This document shows, one piece after another, positions 1-6,222 of a stretch of DNA of 11,560 nucleotides; position 1 is the stretch's first letter, and every line of letters starts with the position of its first letter. A program made the position numbers and the translations under genes. The notes beneath the pieces were generated by a model, which saw only the letters and a program-made list of their open reading frames with translations, made no database searches and was not told where the DNA came from. The stretch is from an uncultured Treponema sp. (GTDB lineage Bacteria; Spirochaetota; Spirochaetia; Treponematales; Treponemataceae): contig CAJPTT010000034.1 of NCBI GenBank assembly GCA_905373565.1, forward strand, positions 1 to 11,560, read 5' to 3'.

Positions 1-876
1 ATCGGACACCGTATGGAAAAAGCAGCGGCAAGCGCTGTTTTTTTTCGCAATAATCCGGTCGAGGTTTTGCTGTGCCGTGATGAGTGCTCGCTCGTTGTGT
101 TCCACCAGATGAAGCTCGGTAGCTTTATCCGTTAAAAAAGCGGAAAACGTCCCGACGCCTGCATAAAAGTCGAGTATTCGCGTATAAGTCGGCATATCAA
201 CAATGGGGCCAATCAGTTTTTCAAGCATTGCAATATTCGATTGAAAAAAGCCGAATACGCTAAAATTCAACACGGCATCCTTCACACGTGCCGAAGCGTT
301 GGGATTAACCGGACTGTAGACAGTATCTTGTGCGAAAACATGGTACCGATCTTTGTCAATCTTTTTATTGCGGGAGAAAAGTTTTTGCAGTGTGCCTTGC
401 TGCAACACGGTACGCAATGCATGCGCCGCGATGGGGCAATCTTGTACAGAGATAACGGTGTTGCTTGCAAATCCGTGCATTCCGATGGTTCCGTTTTTAT
501 CTGTGTGAAATTGAAACCTGTTCCGGTATTCCCATGCGGGGCCTGCGATAAAAACCGGCGGACGTTCGGGGGCAATATGTGCTCGGTTAAAAAGTTCTTC
601 TACCATTGCCTGACGGAGTGTTTGCTGATATGCGTCATCCGCCATTTGCAGATTACATCCGCCGCATCGCCCGAAATACGGGCAGGACGGTTCAGTTCGG
701 TGCGGAGAAGGGGTAATGACTTTTTTAATAACGGCCTCGCTGTAATCGCGTCTGTTTGCCGTAACAGTGATGTCGAGTTTTTCATCGGGGAGCGCAAAAG
801 GGATAAACACCGTTTTCCCGTCTATCCGCGCAAGAGCTTTCCCTCCGAATACGATCTTTTCCGTAGTAACTCGCAT
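1..876 (-). CDS. rlmD: RlmD/TrmA-family RNA (uracil-C5)-methyltransferase, 3' end cut by window
   Basis: This is the first 292 codons of a SAM-dependent enzyme that methylates C5 of a uracil in rRNA or tRNA. It is open through position 1, so the C-terminus is outside the window. Residues 1-58 look like a TRAM RNA-binding domain. The iron-sulfur cysteines are C65, C71 and C74 (motif CPYFGRCGGCNLQ) plus C147 (VQDCP). FFQSN lies at 210-214, and the SAM-binding motif ILDFYAGVGTFS at 234-245. The catalytic cysteine and the NPPR-type loop would fall beyond the edge. The ATG at 876 starts just before the TRAM domain. It has no Shine-Dalgarno sequence but a good -10 seven bases upstream, which suggests a leaderless mRNA. 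Family assignment is firm. The exact target (U1939, U747 or tRNA U54) cannot be read from sequence, so the symbol is the usual one for cluster-bearing members rather than a proven orthologue. Confidence 0.9.
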   Translation of the reverse strand, partial: MRVTTEKIVFGGKALARIDGKTVFIPFALPDEKLDITVTANRRDYSEAVIKKVITPSPHRTEPSCPYFGRCGGCNLQMADDAYQQTLRQAMVEELFNRAHIAPERPPVFIAGPAWEYRNRFQFHTDKNGTIGMHGFASNTVISVQDCPIAAHALRTVLQQGTLQKLFSRNKKIDKDRYHVFAQDTVYSPVNPNASARVKDAVLNFSVFGFFQSNIAMLEKLIGPIVDMPTYTRILDFYAGVGTFSAFLTDKATELHLVEHNERALITAQQNLDRIIAKKNSACRCFFHTVSD

Positions 877-883
877 GAAATGC

Positions 884-912
884 AGTATACAGGAAACCGG
901 AGATTTTATAAA
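884..912 (-). promoter_or_regulatory. Promoter of the RlmD-like gene, leaderless geometry
   Basis: On the minus strand, TATACT (889-884) is preceded by a 17-base spacer and TTTATA (912-907), matching sigma-70 consensus at 5/6 and 4/6. Only seven bases separate the -10 from the ATG at 876, so the predicted transcription start falls on or next to the start codon. No purine-rich ribosome site lies between them. Confidence 0.55.
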
Positions 913-940
913 GGCGGTCGGCTATAGGCGAAGTATAGAA

Positions 941-980
941 GGAACTGCACAGTTGGTCTCCAATGTAGACTTGGTTCCTA
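941..980 (-). terminator. Weak hairpin after the NAD-kinase-like gene
   Basis: AGGAAC and GTTCCT form a six-base outer stem around an inner GTCT/AGAC pair. On the minus strand it sits about 25 bases after the stop at 1004 and is followed by the weakly T-rich TTCTATACTT. It could end the SPFH/NAD-kinase operon before the methyltransferase promoter. The tail is poor, so this is only a candidate. Confidence 0.3.
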
Positions 981-1003
981 AGGTTCGAAAGGAAACAGCC
1001 GCT

Positions 1004-1920
1004 CTATTTCACCACGATATTGCCTTTGGAATCTGCAATGGAAATACGCGCGACAACCGAATAATTAAAATCCAGATAATCATCTTGAATGCCGTCGGAA
1101 AAGATGATGCCGTTTTCTCCCATCCTCGATTCAACGCAGAAATCCGTACCGGGGGTAATAGAACCGAAAATAATCTTTGTACCGGTGTTGACGCTCGGGA
1201 ACGGTTCCCTCACGGCAAAGGTGAGTTGTTCTTTGCCCCAATCGATGACGGACTTCGCTTTAATTGTTTTGATAAGCGGCCGGTAATTCCCGAAGCGCCT
1301 GCCAATACGCTTTTCATCCAACCGGAACGTCCGAGCGGCGTAGAAACGATAATGCCGCTTGAAGATTGATTTTCTACGGCTCCGTCAACCGTAATAGCAT
1401 ACCGCGCCGACGCATGATTTTTAACACCGATAAAAAAATCATTGACGGCATACAGCACCTGATTATCGGAAAGCTGTACTTTCGCTTTGGTAACCTGCTT
1501 TACGGTTGCCTCATCATTCAACGCCTGCCTGATAACCGTTCCGGCCTCATCCACGGAAAACTGAGATAGGACTCCGTCCCACCTGCTCGGATCGGGATTA
1601 ATGCCGATCAGTTTTTGCGCTTCCAGATATTTCAGAGTATTGGCGATAAGACCGTCCTGTCCGACGGTGATAACCGTATCATTTTTGCCGAATATAAAAT
1701 TCGGTAAAAATTTCCAGTCGATAACTTGTACGTTGCCGATACCTTGCGCGGTTTTTACCAGCCTATCCAATACCGCATAGTACGTTTCGTGTTCCGCTTC
1801 ATAATCCTTAAAATCCGCATTCAGATGTTCGATGTAAAATTGAGCCTGCTGCTTTGTATTAAACCGCGCGACAAGCGCATCCAAACGAGTCGGACGGCGG
1901 ATAATAATCAGCCTGTCCAT
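1004..1920 (-). pseudogene. SPFH-associated NAD-kinase-like protein, broken by a -1 frameshift
   Basis: The protein belongs to the NAD-kinase superfamily branch found with SPFH genes. Intact members are predicted ATP-dependent kinases of NAD or a related substrate. The first frame (1920 to about 1270) carries the family landmarks: GQDGL (residues 87-91, the branch's version of GGDGT), NPDPSRWDG (108-116), NDFFIG (160-165), ENQSSSG (183-189) and the glycine loop STPLGRSGWM (193-202). It then leaves frame and would end at 1210. The other frame carries the conserved C-terminus: LTFAVREPFPS, ENGIIFSDGI and a final stop at 1004. Adding one A to the A4 run (plus-strand T4, 1267-1270) reads GITGRLSKTIKAKSVIDWG without a break and gives about 305 aa. 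The glycine loop also departs from the STGLGSTGW I recall for relatives. Its ATG overlaps the upstream TAA by one base (TAATG). Sequencing error or frameshifting remains possible. Confidence 0.8.
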
Positions 1921-2380
1921 TATTTTTTCATCAGCTGCTGTAATAGTTCCGAACTGATGTTCAGTTCACCGATTTTACCGGCATTTTCCGCGAGTCCGGT
2001 AAACGCATTTGCGATCAGCTTTTCGGGCGCCATACCGATTGAAGAAAGCGCTTTGATAATTTCGGGATTGATCTTGGACATCGGCTCCAGAACGGCGTTC
2101 AGTGAATAGGCTTTAATATCCGCCTCGGTCTTCTTGTTCTTAACGGAAATTTCAATAAGCTTCGCATTTTCCTGCTCCTGCTTAATTTTGAACGCCATAT
2201 CTTCCTGTAAAATAACCCGCTTCTTTTCTTGAACCGCTCGTTTTCCCTCCATGTGCGCTTCCATAATTTGCCGTTGTTTTTCTTCAACTGCAATCTGCGT
2301 GTTCAATTCGTTTTCTTTTATTTTTCGCTCCTGCTCTACCGCTGCATTACTTCAAATTTTACAAATCGCAATCCGAACAT
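1920..2380 (-). pseudogene. SPFH/band-7 domain protein with most of the SPFH domain deleted
   Basis: Intact relatives are about 330-residue membrane-associated scaffold proteins: a short N-terminus, an SPFH domain, a charged coiled coil and a conserved tail. Here a Shine-Dalgarno (AGAGGAGAG) precedes ATG 2380, which encodes MFGLRFVKFE, the typical family N-terminus. That frame then stops at 2336 after 14 codons. From 2348 another frame reads NAAVEQERKIKENELNTQIA, the coiled coil that normally follows the SPFH domain. It continues through MAPEKLIANAFTGLAENAG to the conserved end IGELNISSELLQQLM. Start and tail are therefore both present, but roughly 180 residues between them are missing and the frame is shifted across the junction. 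The tail could in theory be translated from TTG 2306, giving 128 aa, but I see no good ribosome site there. The gene lies between the membrane-protein gene and the NAD-kinase-like gene, overlapping the latter by one base. Confidence 0.8.
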
Positions 2381-2431
2381 ATCGGCTCTCCTCTGATAAC
2401 TGATACAGCATAATGCAATGACTTTTTACAC

Positions 2432-3370
2432 CTAATCCAATCTTTTTATTTTGATAAACCGTACTTCTTGCCTGTAAGCGATCACCATTGTAAGAATTGA
2501 GGACAGTATTAAGACTCCGCCGTTTATCAATAGATCTCTTCTAACCAGCTTTGCGATGTCCGGTTCAGTGAATATAAGCTCCGGCGTTTCTTTTAAAACG
2601 TCAAAGAAACTAATAAGTTCATTGTCGGGGTTTTCGTGTACTACCTCGTAGATACGCCAGCCGTATTCCAATACGGTTGCCGCTGCGAGCGCGATACATA
2701 ACACAATAAAAATCATAACGATGGCTTTTACGGTTGTTTTTTTCCCCAACCGTTTATATACAGCATAGGATATTGCGCTGAGTACGACTGGAATCGCCCA
2801 AACATAGAGGTTCATTTTTCCGACGATAACATACAGTATGATTCCCGCTAATGCAACACCGATAACGCCCAATGTACCGAGTAAAAAATTTTCTTGCGTG
2901 TTTTTGTCTTTTTCTTTTTGATCGGTAAGATCGGCTTCTTTTTCCGCCCGCTCTGCCTCGGTTAGATACAGGTATTGTTGTCCTATTTGAAACAACCGTA
3001 TCGTTCCATCATTTTTACCATAGATAAATCCGCCGGATTTATACTTATTCTCTATCAGGAATGGGATGACGGTATCATTCAGCAAATCAAATGTTTTCTT
3101 ATAATTGCCTAATGCGGGCGTAGGATATTCAAAGATTAATGTTGCGTTATCGATACGCGTTTTTACCTTTTTTATTTCGCAAAGCCGCGCCTGCAAAAGA
3201 GCGAACAAGTCTTCTCCATTTTCTGCCTTAGAAGCGCCGATGGTAAGGATACATTTCTTCGCATTGGCATCTACGTGAAAAATCGTATAAAACCCTTGTA
3301 ACATCCCCGCATATACATTCTTATATTTTTTAAATTGATAATCCTTTAATAAAAAGTCTAAACTTCCCAT
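2432..3370 (-). CDS. Uncharacterised four-TM membrane protein of the SPFH operon
   Basis: Function unknown. The 312-residue product has a soluble N-terminal half (about 1-145). A charged, probably helical linker follows (about 137-160, rich in E, K and D). Three membrane helices come next, at roughly 164-184, 188-205 and 214-234. A loop containing SFFDVLKETPELIF precedes a fourth helix at about 282-300, and the protein ends in a basic tail. The pattern of three clustered helices, a loop and a last helix resembles a recurrent uncharacterised module in bacterial membrane proteins. That is recollection, not a search result. The ATG at 3370 is preferred because AGAGGAA lies about eight bases upstream. 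An in-frame start 12 codons earlier (3406) has no such site. It is the first and only intact gene of the operon, 51 bases before the SPFH remnant. Confidence 0.75.
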   Translation of the reverse strand: MGSLDFLLKDYQFKKYKNVYAGMLQGFYTIFHVDANAKKCILTIGASKAENGEDLFALLQARLCEIKKVKTRIDNATLIFEYPTPALGNYKKTFDLLNDTVIPFLIENKYKSGGFIYGKNDGTIRLFQIGQQYLYLTEAERAEKEADLTDQKEKDKNTQENFLLGTLGVIGVALAGIILYVIVGKMNLYVWAIPVVLSAISYAVYKRLGKKTTVKAIVMIFIVLCIALAAATVLEYGWRIYEVVHENPDNELISFFDVLKETPELIFTEPDIAKLVRRDLLINGGVLILSSILTMVIAYRQEVRFIKIKRLD

Positions 3371-3466
3371 GAGTGTTCCTCTTTGAGTAAATAAGTTGCG
3401 CCGCAAATAATGAGGTGCTTTTGAAAATGAATTTTTCTGTGACTATAGGGCATCTCTAAAAAGATA

Positions 3467-3555
3467 AAGAGACGAAAGGCTATACGAACCGTATCTGCCC
3501 CTGGCTGCGCGGCTCAGTCCGTATCACCGGAACTGTATCATAGCTTCCGTCTCTT
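3467..3555 (-). terminator. Long-stem hairpin with T tail after kbl
   Basis: The plus-strand arms AAGAGACGAAAGGCTAT (3467-3483) and ATAGCTTCCGTCTCTT (3540-3555) pair almost fully. On the minus strand, 16 bases after the kbl stop, the hairpin is followed by TATCTTTTT, so it can act as the tdh-kbl terminator. The roughly 56-base loop is large for a plain terminator. It contains three spaced GTATC copies (two as CCGTATC) that may form inner hairpins. Confidence 0.55.
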
Positions 3556-3571
3556 CTCATTTAGGATCTGC

Positions 3572-4759
3572 TTACGCGATAATGCCCATCCCTTTTCCGA
3601 CCTTTTCGAAGATGGCGATAGCGCGGTCGAGCTGTTCGGTGGTGTGTCCTGCCGTTACCATGCAGCGGACACGGCCGGTGCCCTTGGGTACGGTGGGGAA
3701 CACGATCGGCCCGATGAATAAGCCGTTATCGAACAGCTTTTTGGAGAACTCAAGGGTCTTCGCTTCTTCCCCGATGATGACCGGCGTAATGGGGGTTTCG
3801 CTGTATCCGGTGTTAAAGCCGAGGTGAGCGAGCTTTTCTTTGAAGTAGCGGGCGTTTTTCCACAGCCGGTCGGTGTATTCGGTTGATTCCATGAGCATTT
3901 TGATGGCTTCGATACAAGCGCCGATAGCGGCAGGGGGCAAGCCCGTAGAGAACAGGAAGGGGCGTCCGCGGTTTTTCAGCCAGTCGATGGTAACCTGCTT
4001 ACCGGCAACGTAGCCGCCGACAACGCCGATTGCCTTGGACAGGGTGCCGATTGCAAAGTCGACTCTGCCGTGCAGGTGGAAGTGGTCAACGGAGCCGCGT
4101 CCGCTTTCGCCTAATACGCCGCTGGCATGGGCGTCATCCACGTAGGTTAAGCACTCGTATTTTTCCGCAAGCTCAACGATTTCCGGCAGCTTGGCAATGT
4201 CGCCGTCCATGGAGAACACGCCATCGGTGATGATGAGGATGTTGCGGTAATTGGGGCGCTTCTCTTTTAAAACCCGCTCTAGGTCTGCCATGTCGGAGTG
4301 CTTAAACACTGCCTTATCGGCTTTTGAAAGGCGGGAGCCGTCGATGATGGACGCATGGTTCAACTCATCGGACAAGATGAGGTCGCCCTTATCGGTAACC
4401 GCTTGGATAACACCGGCGTTGCAGTTAAAGCCTGACTGAGCCAGCACCGCTTCTTCCCGCTTGAATGTAGCAAGCAGAGTTTCAAGTTCATCGTGGATTT
4501 TCATGTTGCCGATGATGGGGCGGACTGCTCCTGCACCTGCGCCGTAGGTTTCGATCGCTGCGATTGCCGCCTTCTTTAAGCGGGGATGGTTTGCAAAGCC
4601 CAGATAGTTATTTGATGAAAGGTTGATAACTTTCTTTCCATTAATAACACATTCCGCCTCGTTCGGCCCGTCAAGGGTTACCGGTACCTTATACAAGCCT
4701 TGCTCTTTTAATTCCCGTACTTTTTGTTGTAAAAAAGCCATTTCGTGGATGTTACTCAT
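3572..4759 (-). CDS. kbl: Glycine C-acetyltransferase (2-amino-3-ketobutyrate CoA ligase)
   Basis: A PLP enzyme of the alpha-oxoamine synthase family that cleaves 2-amino-3-ketobutyrate with CoA to give glycine and acetyl-CoA. It follows threonine dehydrogenase in threonine breakdown in the cytoplasm. The 395 residues match the usual length. Visible landmarks are NYLGFANHP (51-59), GAGAGAVRPIIG (73-84), NHASIIDG (134-141), TDGVFSMDGD (178-187), YVDDAHASG (206-214, with the PLP-ring aspartate) and TLSKAIGVVGGY (239-250) with the Schiff-base lysine K242. The C-terminus VGKGMGIIA closely resembles the E. coli Kbl end. GGAGAAAACG precedes the ATG at 4759. It is 83 bases downstream of tdh on the same strand. 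Related enzymes such as BioF share the fold, but the tdh neighbour and the C-terminus decide for Kbl. Confidence 0.95.
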   Translation of the reverse strand: MSNIHEMAFLQQKVRELKEQGLYKVPVTLDGPNEAECVINGKKVINLSSNNYLGFANHPRLKKAAIAAIETYGAGAGAVRPIIGNMKIHDELETLLATFKREEAVLAQSGFNCNAGVIQAVTDKGDLILSDELNHASIIDGSRLSKADKAVFKHSDMADLERVLKEKRPNYRNILIITDGVFSMDGDIAKLPEIVELAEKYECLTYVDDAHASGVLGESGRGSVDHFHLHGRVDFAIGTLSKAIGVVGGYVAGKQVTIDWLKNRGRPFLFSTGLPPAAIGACIEAIKMLMESTEYTDRLWKNARYFKEKLAHLGFNTGYSETPITPVIIGEEAKTLEFSKKLFDNGLFIGPIVFPTVPKGTGRVRCMVTAGHTTEQLDRAIAIFEKVGKGMGIIA

Positions 4760-4799
4760 CGTTTTCTCCTCAGTAAAGTGAAAATATTGATACCATGCT

Positions 4800-4827
4800 G
4801 CGCTGCCGGTTCAGCCGGAAACAGCGC
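4800..4827 (-). promoter_or_regulatory. Hairpin in the tdh-kbl intergenic leader
   Basis: GCGCTG (4800-4805) pairs with CAGCGC (4822-4827), and CCGG (4806-4809) with CCGG (4815-4818), leaving a three-base bulge. In the transcript it lies between the tdh stop and the kbl start, about 40 bases before the kbl ATG, and no U run follows. It may be an RNA processing or stability element. This rests on structure alone. Confidence 0.35.
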
Positions 4828-4842
4828 ATTTGCAGCGTTTCT

Positions 4843-5817
4843 TTATTTCTGTGCCGAGTGATACGCAACACCGAGCCGCTTGCTCAGTTTTTCCAACATA
4901 TCGACGGTCATGGTTTCCAGTGTGTATTCGGGCTTCCAGTTCCATTCTTGCCGTGCGCAGGTGTCATCGATGGAGTTCGGCCATGAATCGGCGATAGCCT
5001 GCCGCATGGGGTCAACCTTGTAGGTCATCTGAAATTCCGGGATGTGCTTTTTAATTTCCGCTGCGATAATTTCCGGCGTGAAGCTCATGGAAGCGATATT
5101 AAAGGCGTTGCGGTGGACCAAGTTTGCCTCATCCGTTTCTAAAAGCTGCTGCACTGCTTTGAGTGCGTCGGGCATATACATCATGTCCATATAGGTGCCT
5201 TCTTTAATGAAGCACTCGTATTTTTTGTTTTTCAGCGCTTCGTAATAAATGTCAACGGCATAGTCGGTAGTGCCGCCGCCGGGCGGAGTTGTATACGAAA
5301 TAAGACCGGGGAACCGCACGCCGCGGGTATCAACACCGAAGCGCTTGTGGTAGTAGTCGCAGAGCAGCTCGCCCGAGACCTTTGTTACGCCGTACATTGA
5401 TGTCGGGCGTTGAATGGTGTCCTGCGGAGTTTTATCTTGCGGGGTACCCGGGCCGAAAGCTGCGATGGAGCTGGGGACAAAGAACCGGTATTTGTTTTCC
5501 CGAGCAATTTCCAGCATATTATACAACCCGTGGATGTTGATATTGAATGCCATTTGCGGCTCGCGTTCCGCAACGGCAGATAAGAGCGCTGCTAAGTGTA
5601 TAACGGTGTCAACTTTGTGTTTTTTACATACATCGGCAACCTTCTGCGGTTCCAACACATTTAATTGTTCAAAATGCCCGGATTCAAGCACTTCCGGCAT
5701 GTCTTTTTTAACTACATCACTTGCAATAACATTGCTGCCGCCGTAGGTCTTGCGCAGGTGCATAACCAGCTCACTGCCGATTTGCCCGAGCGCACCTGTG
5801 ACCAATATCGTTTTCAT
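4843..5817 (-). CDS. tdh: L-threonine 3-dehydrogenase, NAD-dependent epimerase-like SDR type
   Basis: Oxidises L-threonine to 2-amino-3-ketobutyrate using NAD+, supplying Kbl. The 324-residue product is of the extended short-chain dehydrogenase type, not the zinc-dependent MDR type found in E. coli. The Rossmann motif TGALGQIGSEL is at 7-17 and VIHLAALLSAVAE at 72-84. The active-site region has VPSSIAAFGP (114-123) and YGVTK (142-146, with Y142 and K146). RPTSMYG (137-143), FPGLISY and TTDYAVDIYYEAL are typical of this family. The ATG at 5817 has a strong AGGAGG nine bases upstream. With kbl 83 bases downstream it forms a complete two-gene catabolic operon. No convincing promoter was found: the TATTAT at 5842-5837 would start transcription inside the ribosome site. 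Confidence 0.95.
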   Translation of the reverse strand: MKTILVTGALGQIGSELVMHLRKTYGGSNVIASDVVKKDMPEVLESGHFEQLNVLEPQKVADVCKKHKVDTVIHLAALLSAVAEREPQMAFNINIHGLYNMLEIARENKYRFFVPSSIAAFGPGTPQDKTPQDTIQRPTSMYGVTKVSGELLCDYYHKRFGVDTRGVRFPGLISYTTPPGGGTTDYAVDIYYEALKNKKYECFIKEGTYMDMMYMPDALKAVQQLLETDEANLVHRNAFNIASMSFTPEIIAAEIKKHIPEFQMTYKVDPMRQAIADSWPNSIDDTCARQEWNWKPEYTLETMTVDMLEKLSKRLGVAYHSAQK

Positions 5818-5855
5818 TTTGATATTACCTCCTCAGATAATACACTTTTACCTTC

Positions 5856-5893
5856 GCATGAAATTTTAAATAAAATTTCGTGCATTTTATTTT
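5856..5893 (+). terminator. Hairpin terminator with no plus-strand gene before it
   Basis: GCATGAAATTTTA (5856-5868) and TAAAATTTCGTGC (5871-5883) pair over 13 positions with one G-U. ATTTTATTTT follows on the plus strand. The orientation would stop plus-strand transcription, but the gene to its left, tdh, is on the minus strand. It may block antisense read-through, or survive from a lost gene. Confidence 0.6.
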
Positions 5894-5898
5894 AAGGA

Positions 5899-6174
5899 AG
5901 GGCAAACGCATCAGACAAATGTGTAAAAACTCAGAATAAGAGTTTACCGCATAGAACCGACGCTTTTGAAAAGAGACTTTACGTTAGCCTTTTGAAAAGA
6001 GAGCGGTAGATACAAGGAGATAGGCAAAAAAGCACCGCAGGCGTATCTTTGATACGTTGAGGATACTTTTTTGCCGTACGACACAGTAGATACCCCTCTA
6101 TTTTCAAAAGAACAGGTTGAACAGCCCCAATTATTTTGCGGGGTTATTAGGTAATTGTCTGATGCGTTTGCCCT
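5899..6174. mobile_element. MITE-like element with perfect 20-bp terminal inverted repeats
   Basis: A non-coding 276-bp block bounded by AGGGCAAACGCATCAGACAA (5899-5918) and its exact reverse complement (6155-6174). Inside lie CTTTTGAAAAGAGA (5963-5976), repeated directly as CTTTTGAAAAGAGAG (5989-6003) and in inverted form at 6096-6110 with one mismatch. Next inward are GGCAAAAAAG (6023-6032) with CTTTTTTGCC (6066-6075), and an apical CGTATC-TTT-GATACG (6042-6056). The arms are therefore nested and one strand could fold into a long hairpin. GTAGATAC occurs twice (6006, 6086). No open frame of useful size is present. Transposase-dependent MITEs have this size and form. The only possible target duplication is a dinucleotide GA on each side, which could be chance. 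I do not recognise the repeat as that of a named IS family. Confidence 0.75.
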
Positions 6175-6207
6175 GATATATTTAGTATATCACCGCTATT
6201 CCGATTT

Positions 6208-6216
6208 TGCTATAAT
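6208..6216 (+). promoter_or_regulatory. Extended -10 promoter of the YhhQ-like gene
   Basis: TGCTATAAT is a perfect extended -10 (TGn plus TATAAT at 6211-6216). The ATG follows after only six bases, so the transcript should begin at or beside the start codon. No good -35 is seen, as is common with extended -10 promoters. It lies 34 bases to the right of the MITE-like element. Confidence 0.65.
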
Positions 6217-6222
6217 AAAATA

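Noticed and set aside
241..927. A 228-codon plus-strand open frame
   Set aside because: It is antisense to the methyltransferase, whose minus-strand frame carries clear motifs (CGGC cluster, SAM loop). The plus frame shows no domain or ribosome site.
940..1000. tRNA-like GGTTCGAA near 982
   Set aside because: No matching T-arm stem, anticodon arm or acceptor pairing could be found around it.
1260..1275. Programmed -1 frameshifting in the NAD-kinase-like gene
   Set aside because: The A4 run lacks an in-frame X XXY YYZ heptamer and I saw no strong downstream stem. A plain frameshift mutation or base-call error explains it better.
767..1369. A 200-codon plus-strand open frame
   Set aside because: Antisense to the start of the methyltransferase and the NAD-kinase-like gene, with no recognisable motif or ribosome site.
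5919..6154. Degraded transposase inside the inverted-repeat element
   Set aside because: The interior is made of short palindromes and repeats, with no frame showing transposase-like sequence.
6175..6222. preQ1 riboswitch before the queuosine-precursor transporter
   Set aside because: Only about 48 bases lie between the MITE-like element and the ATG, and they hold the promoter. The transcript has no room for an aptamer.
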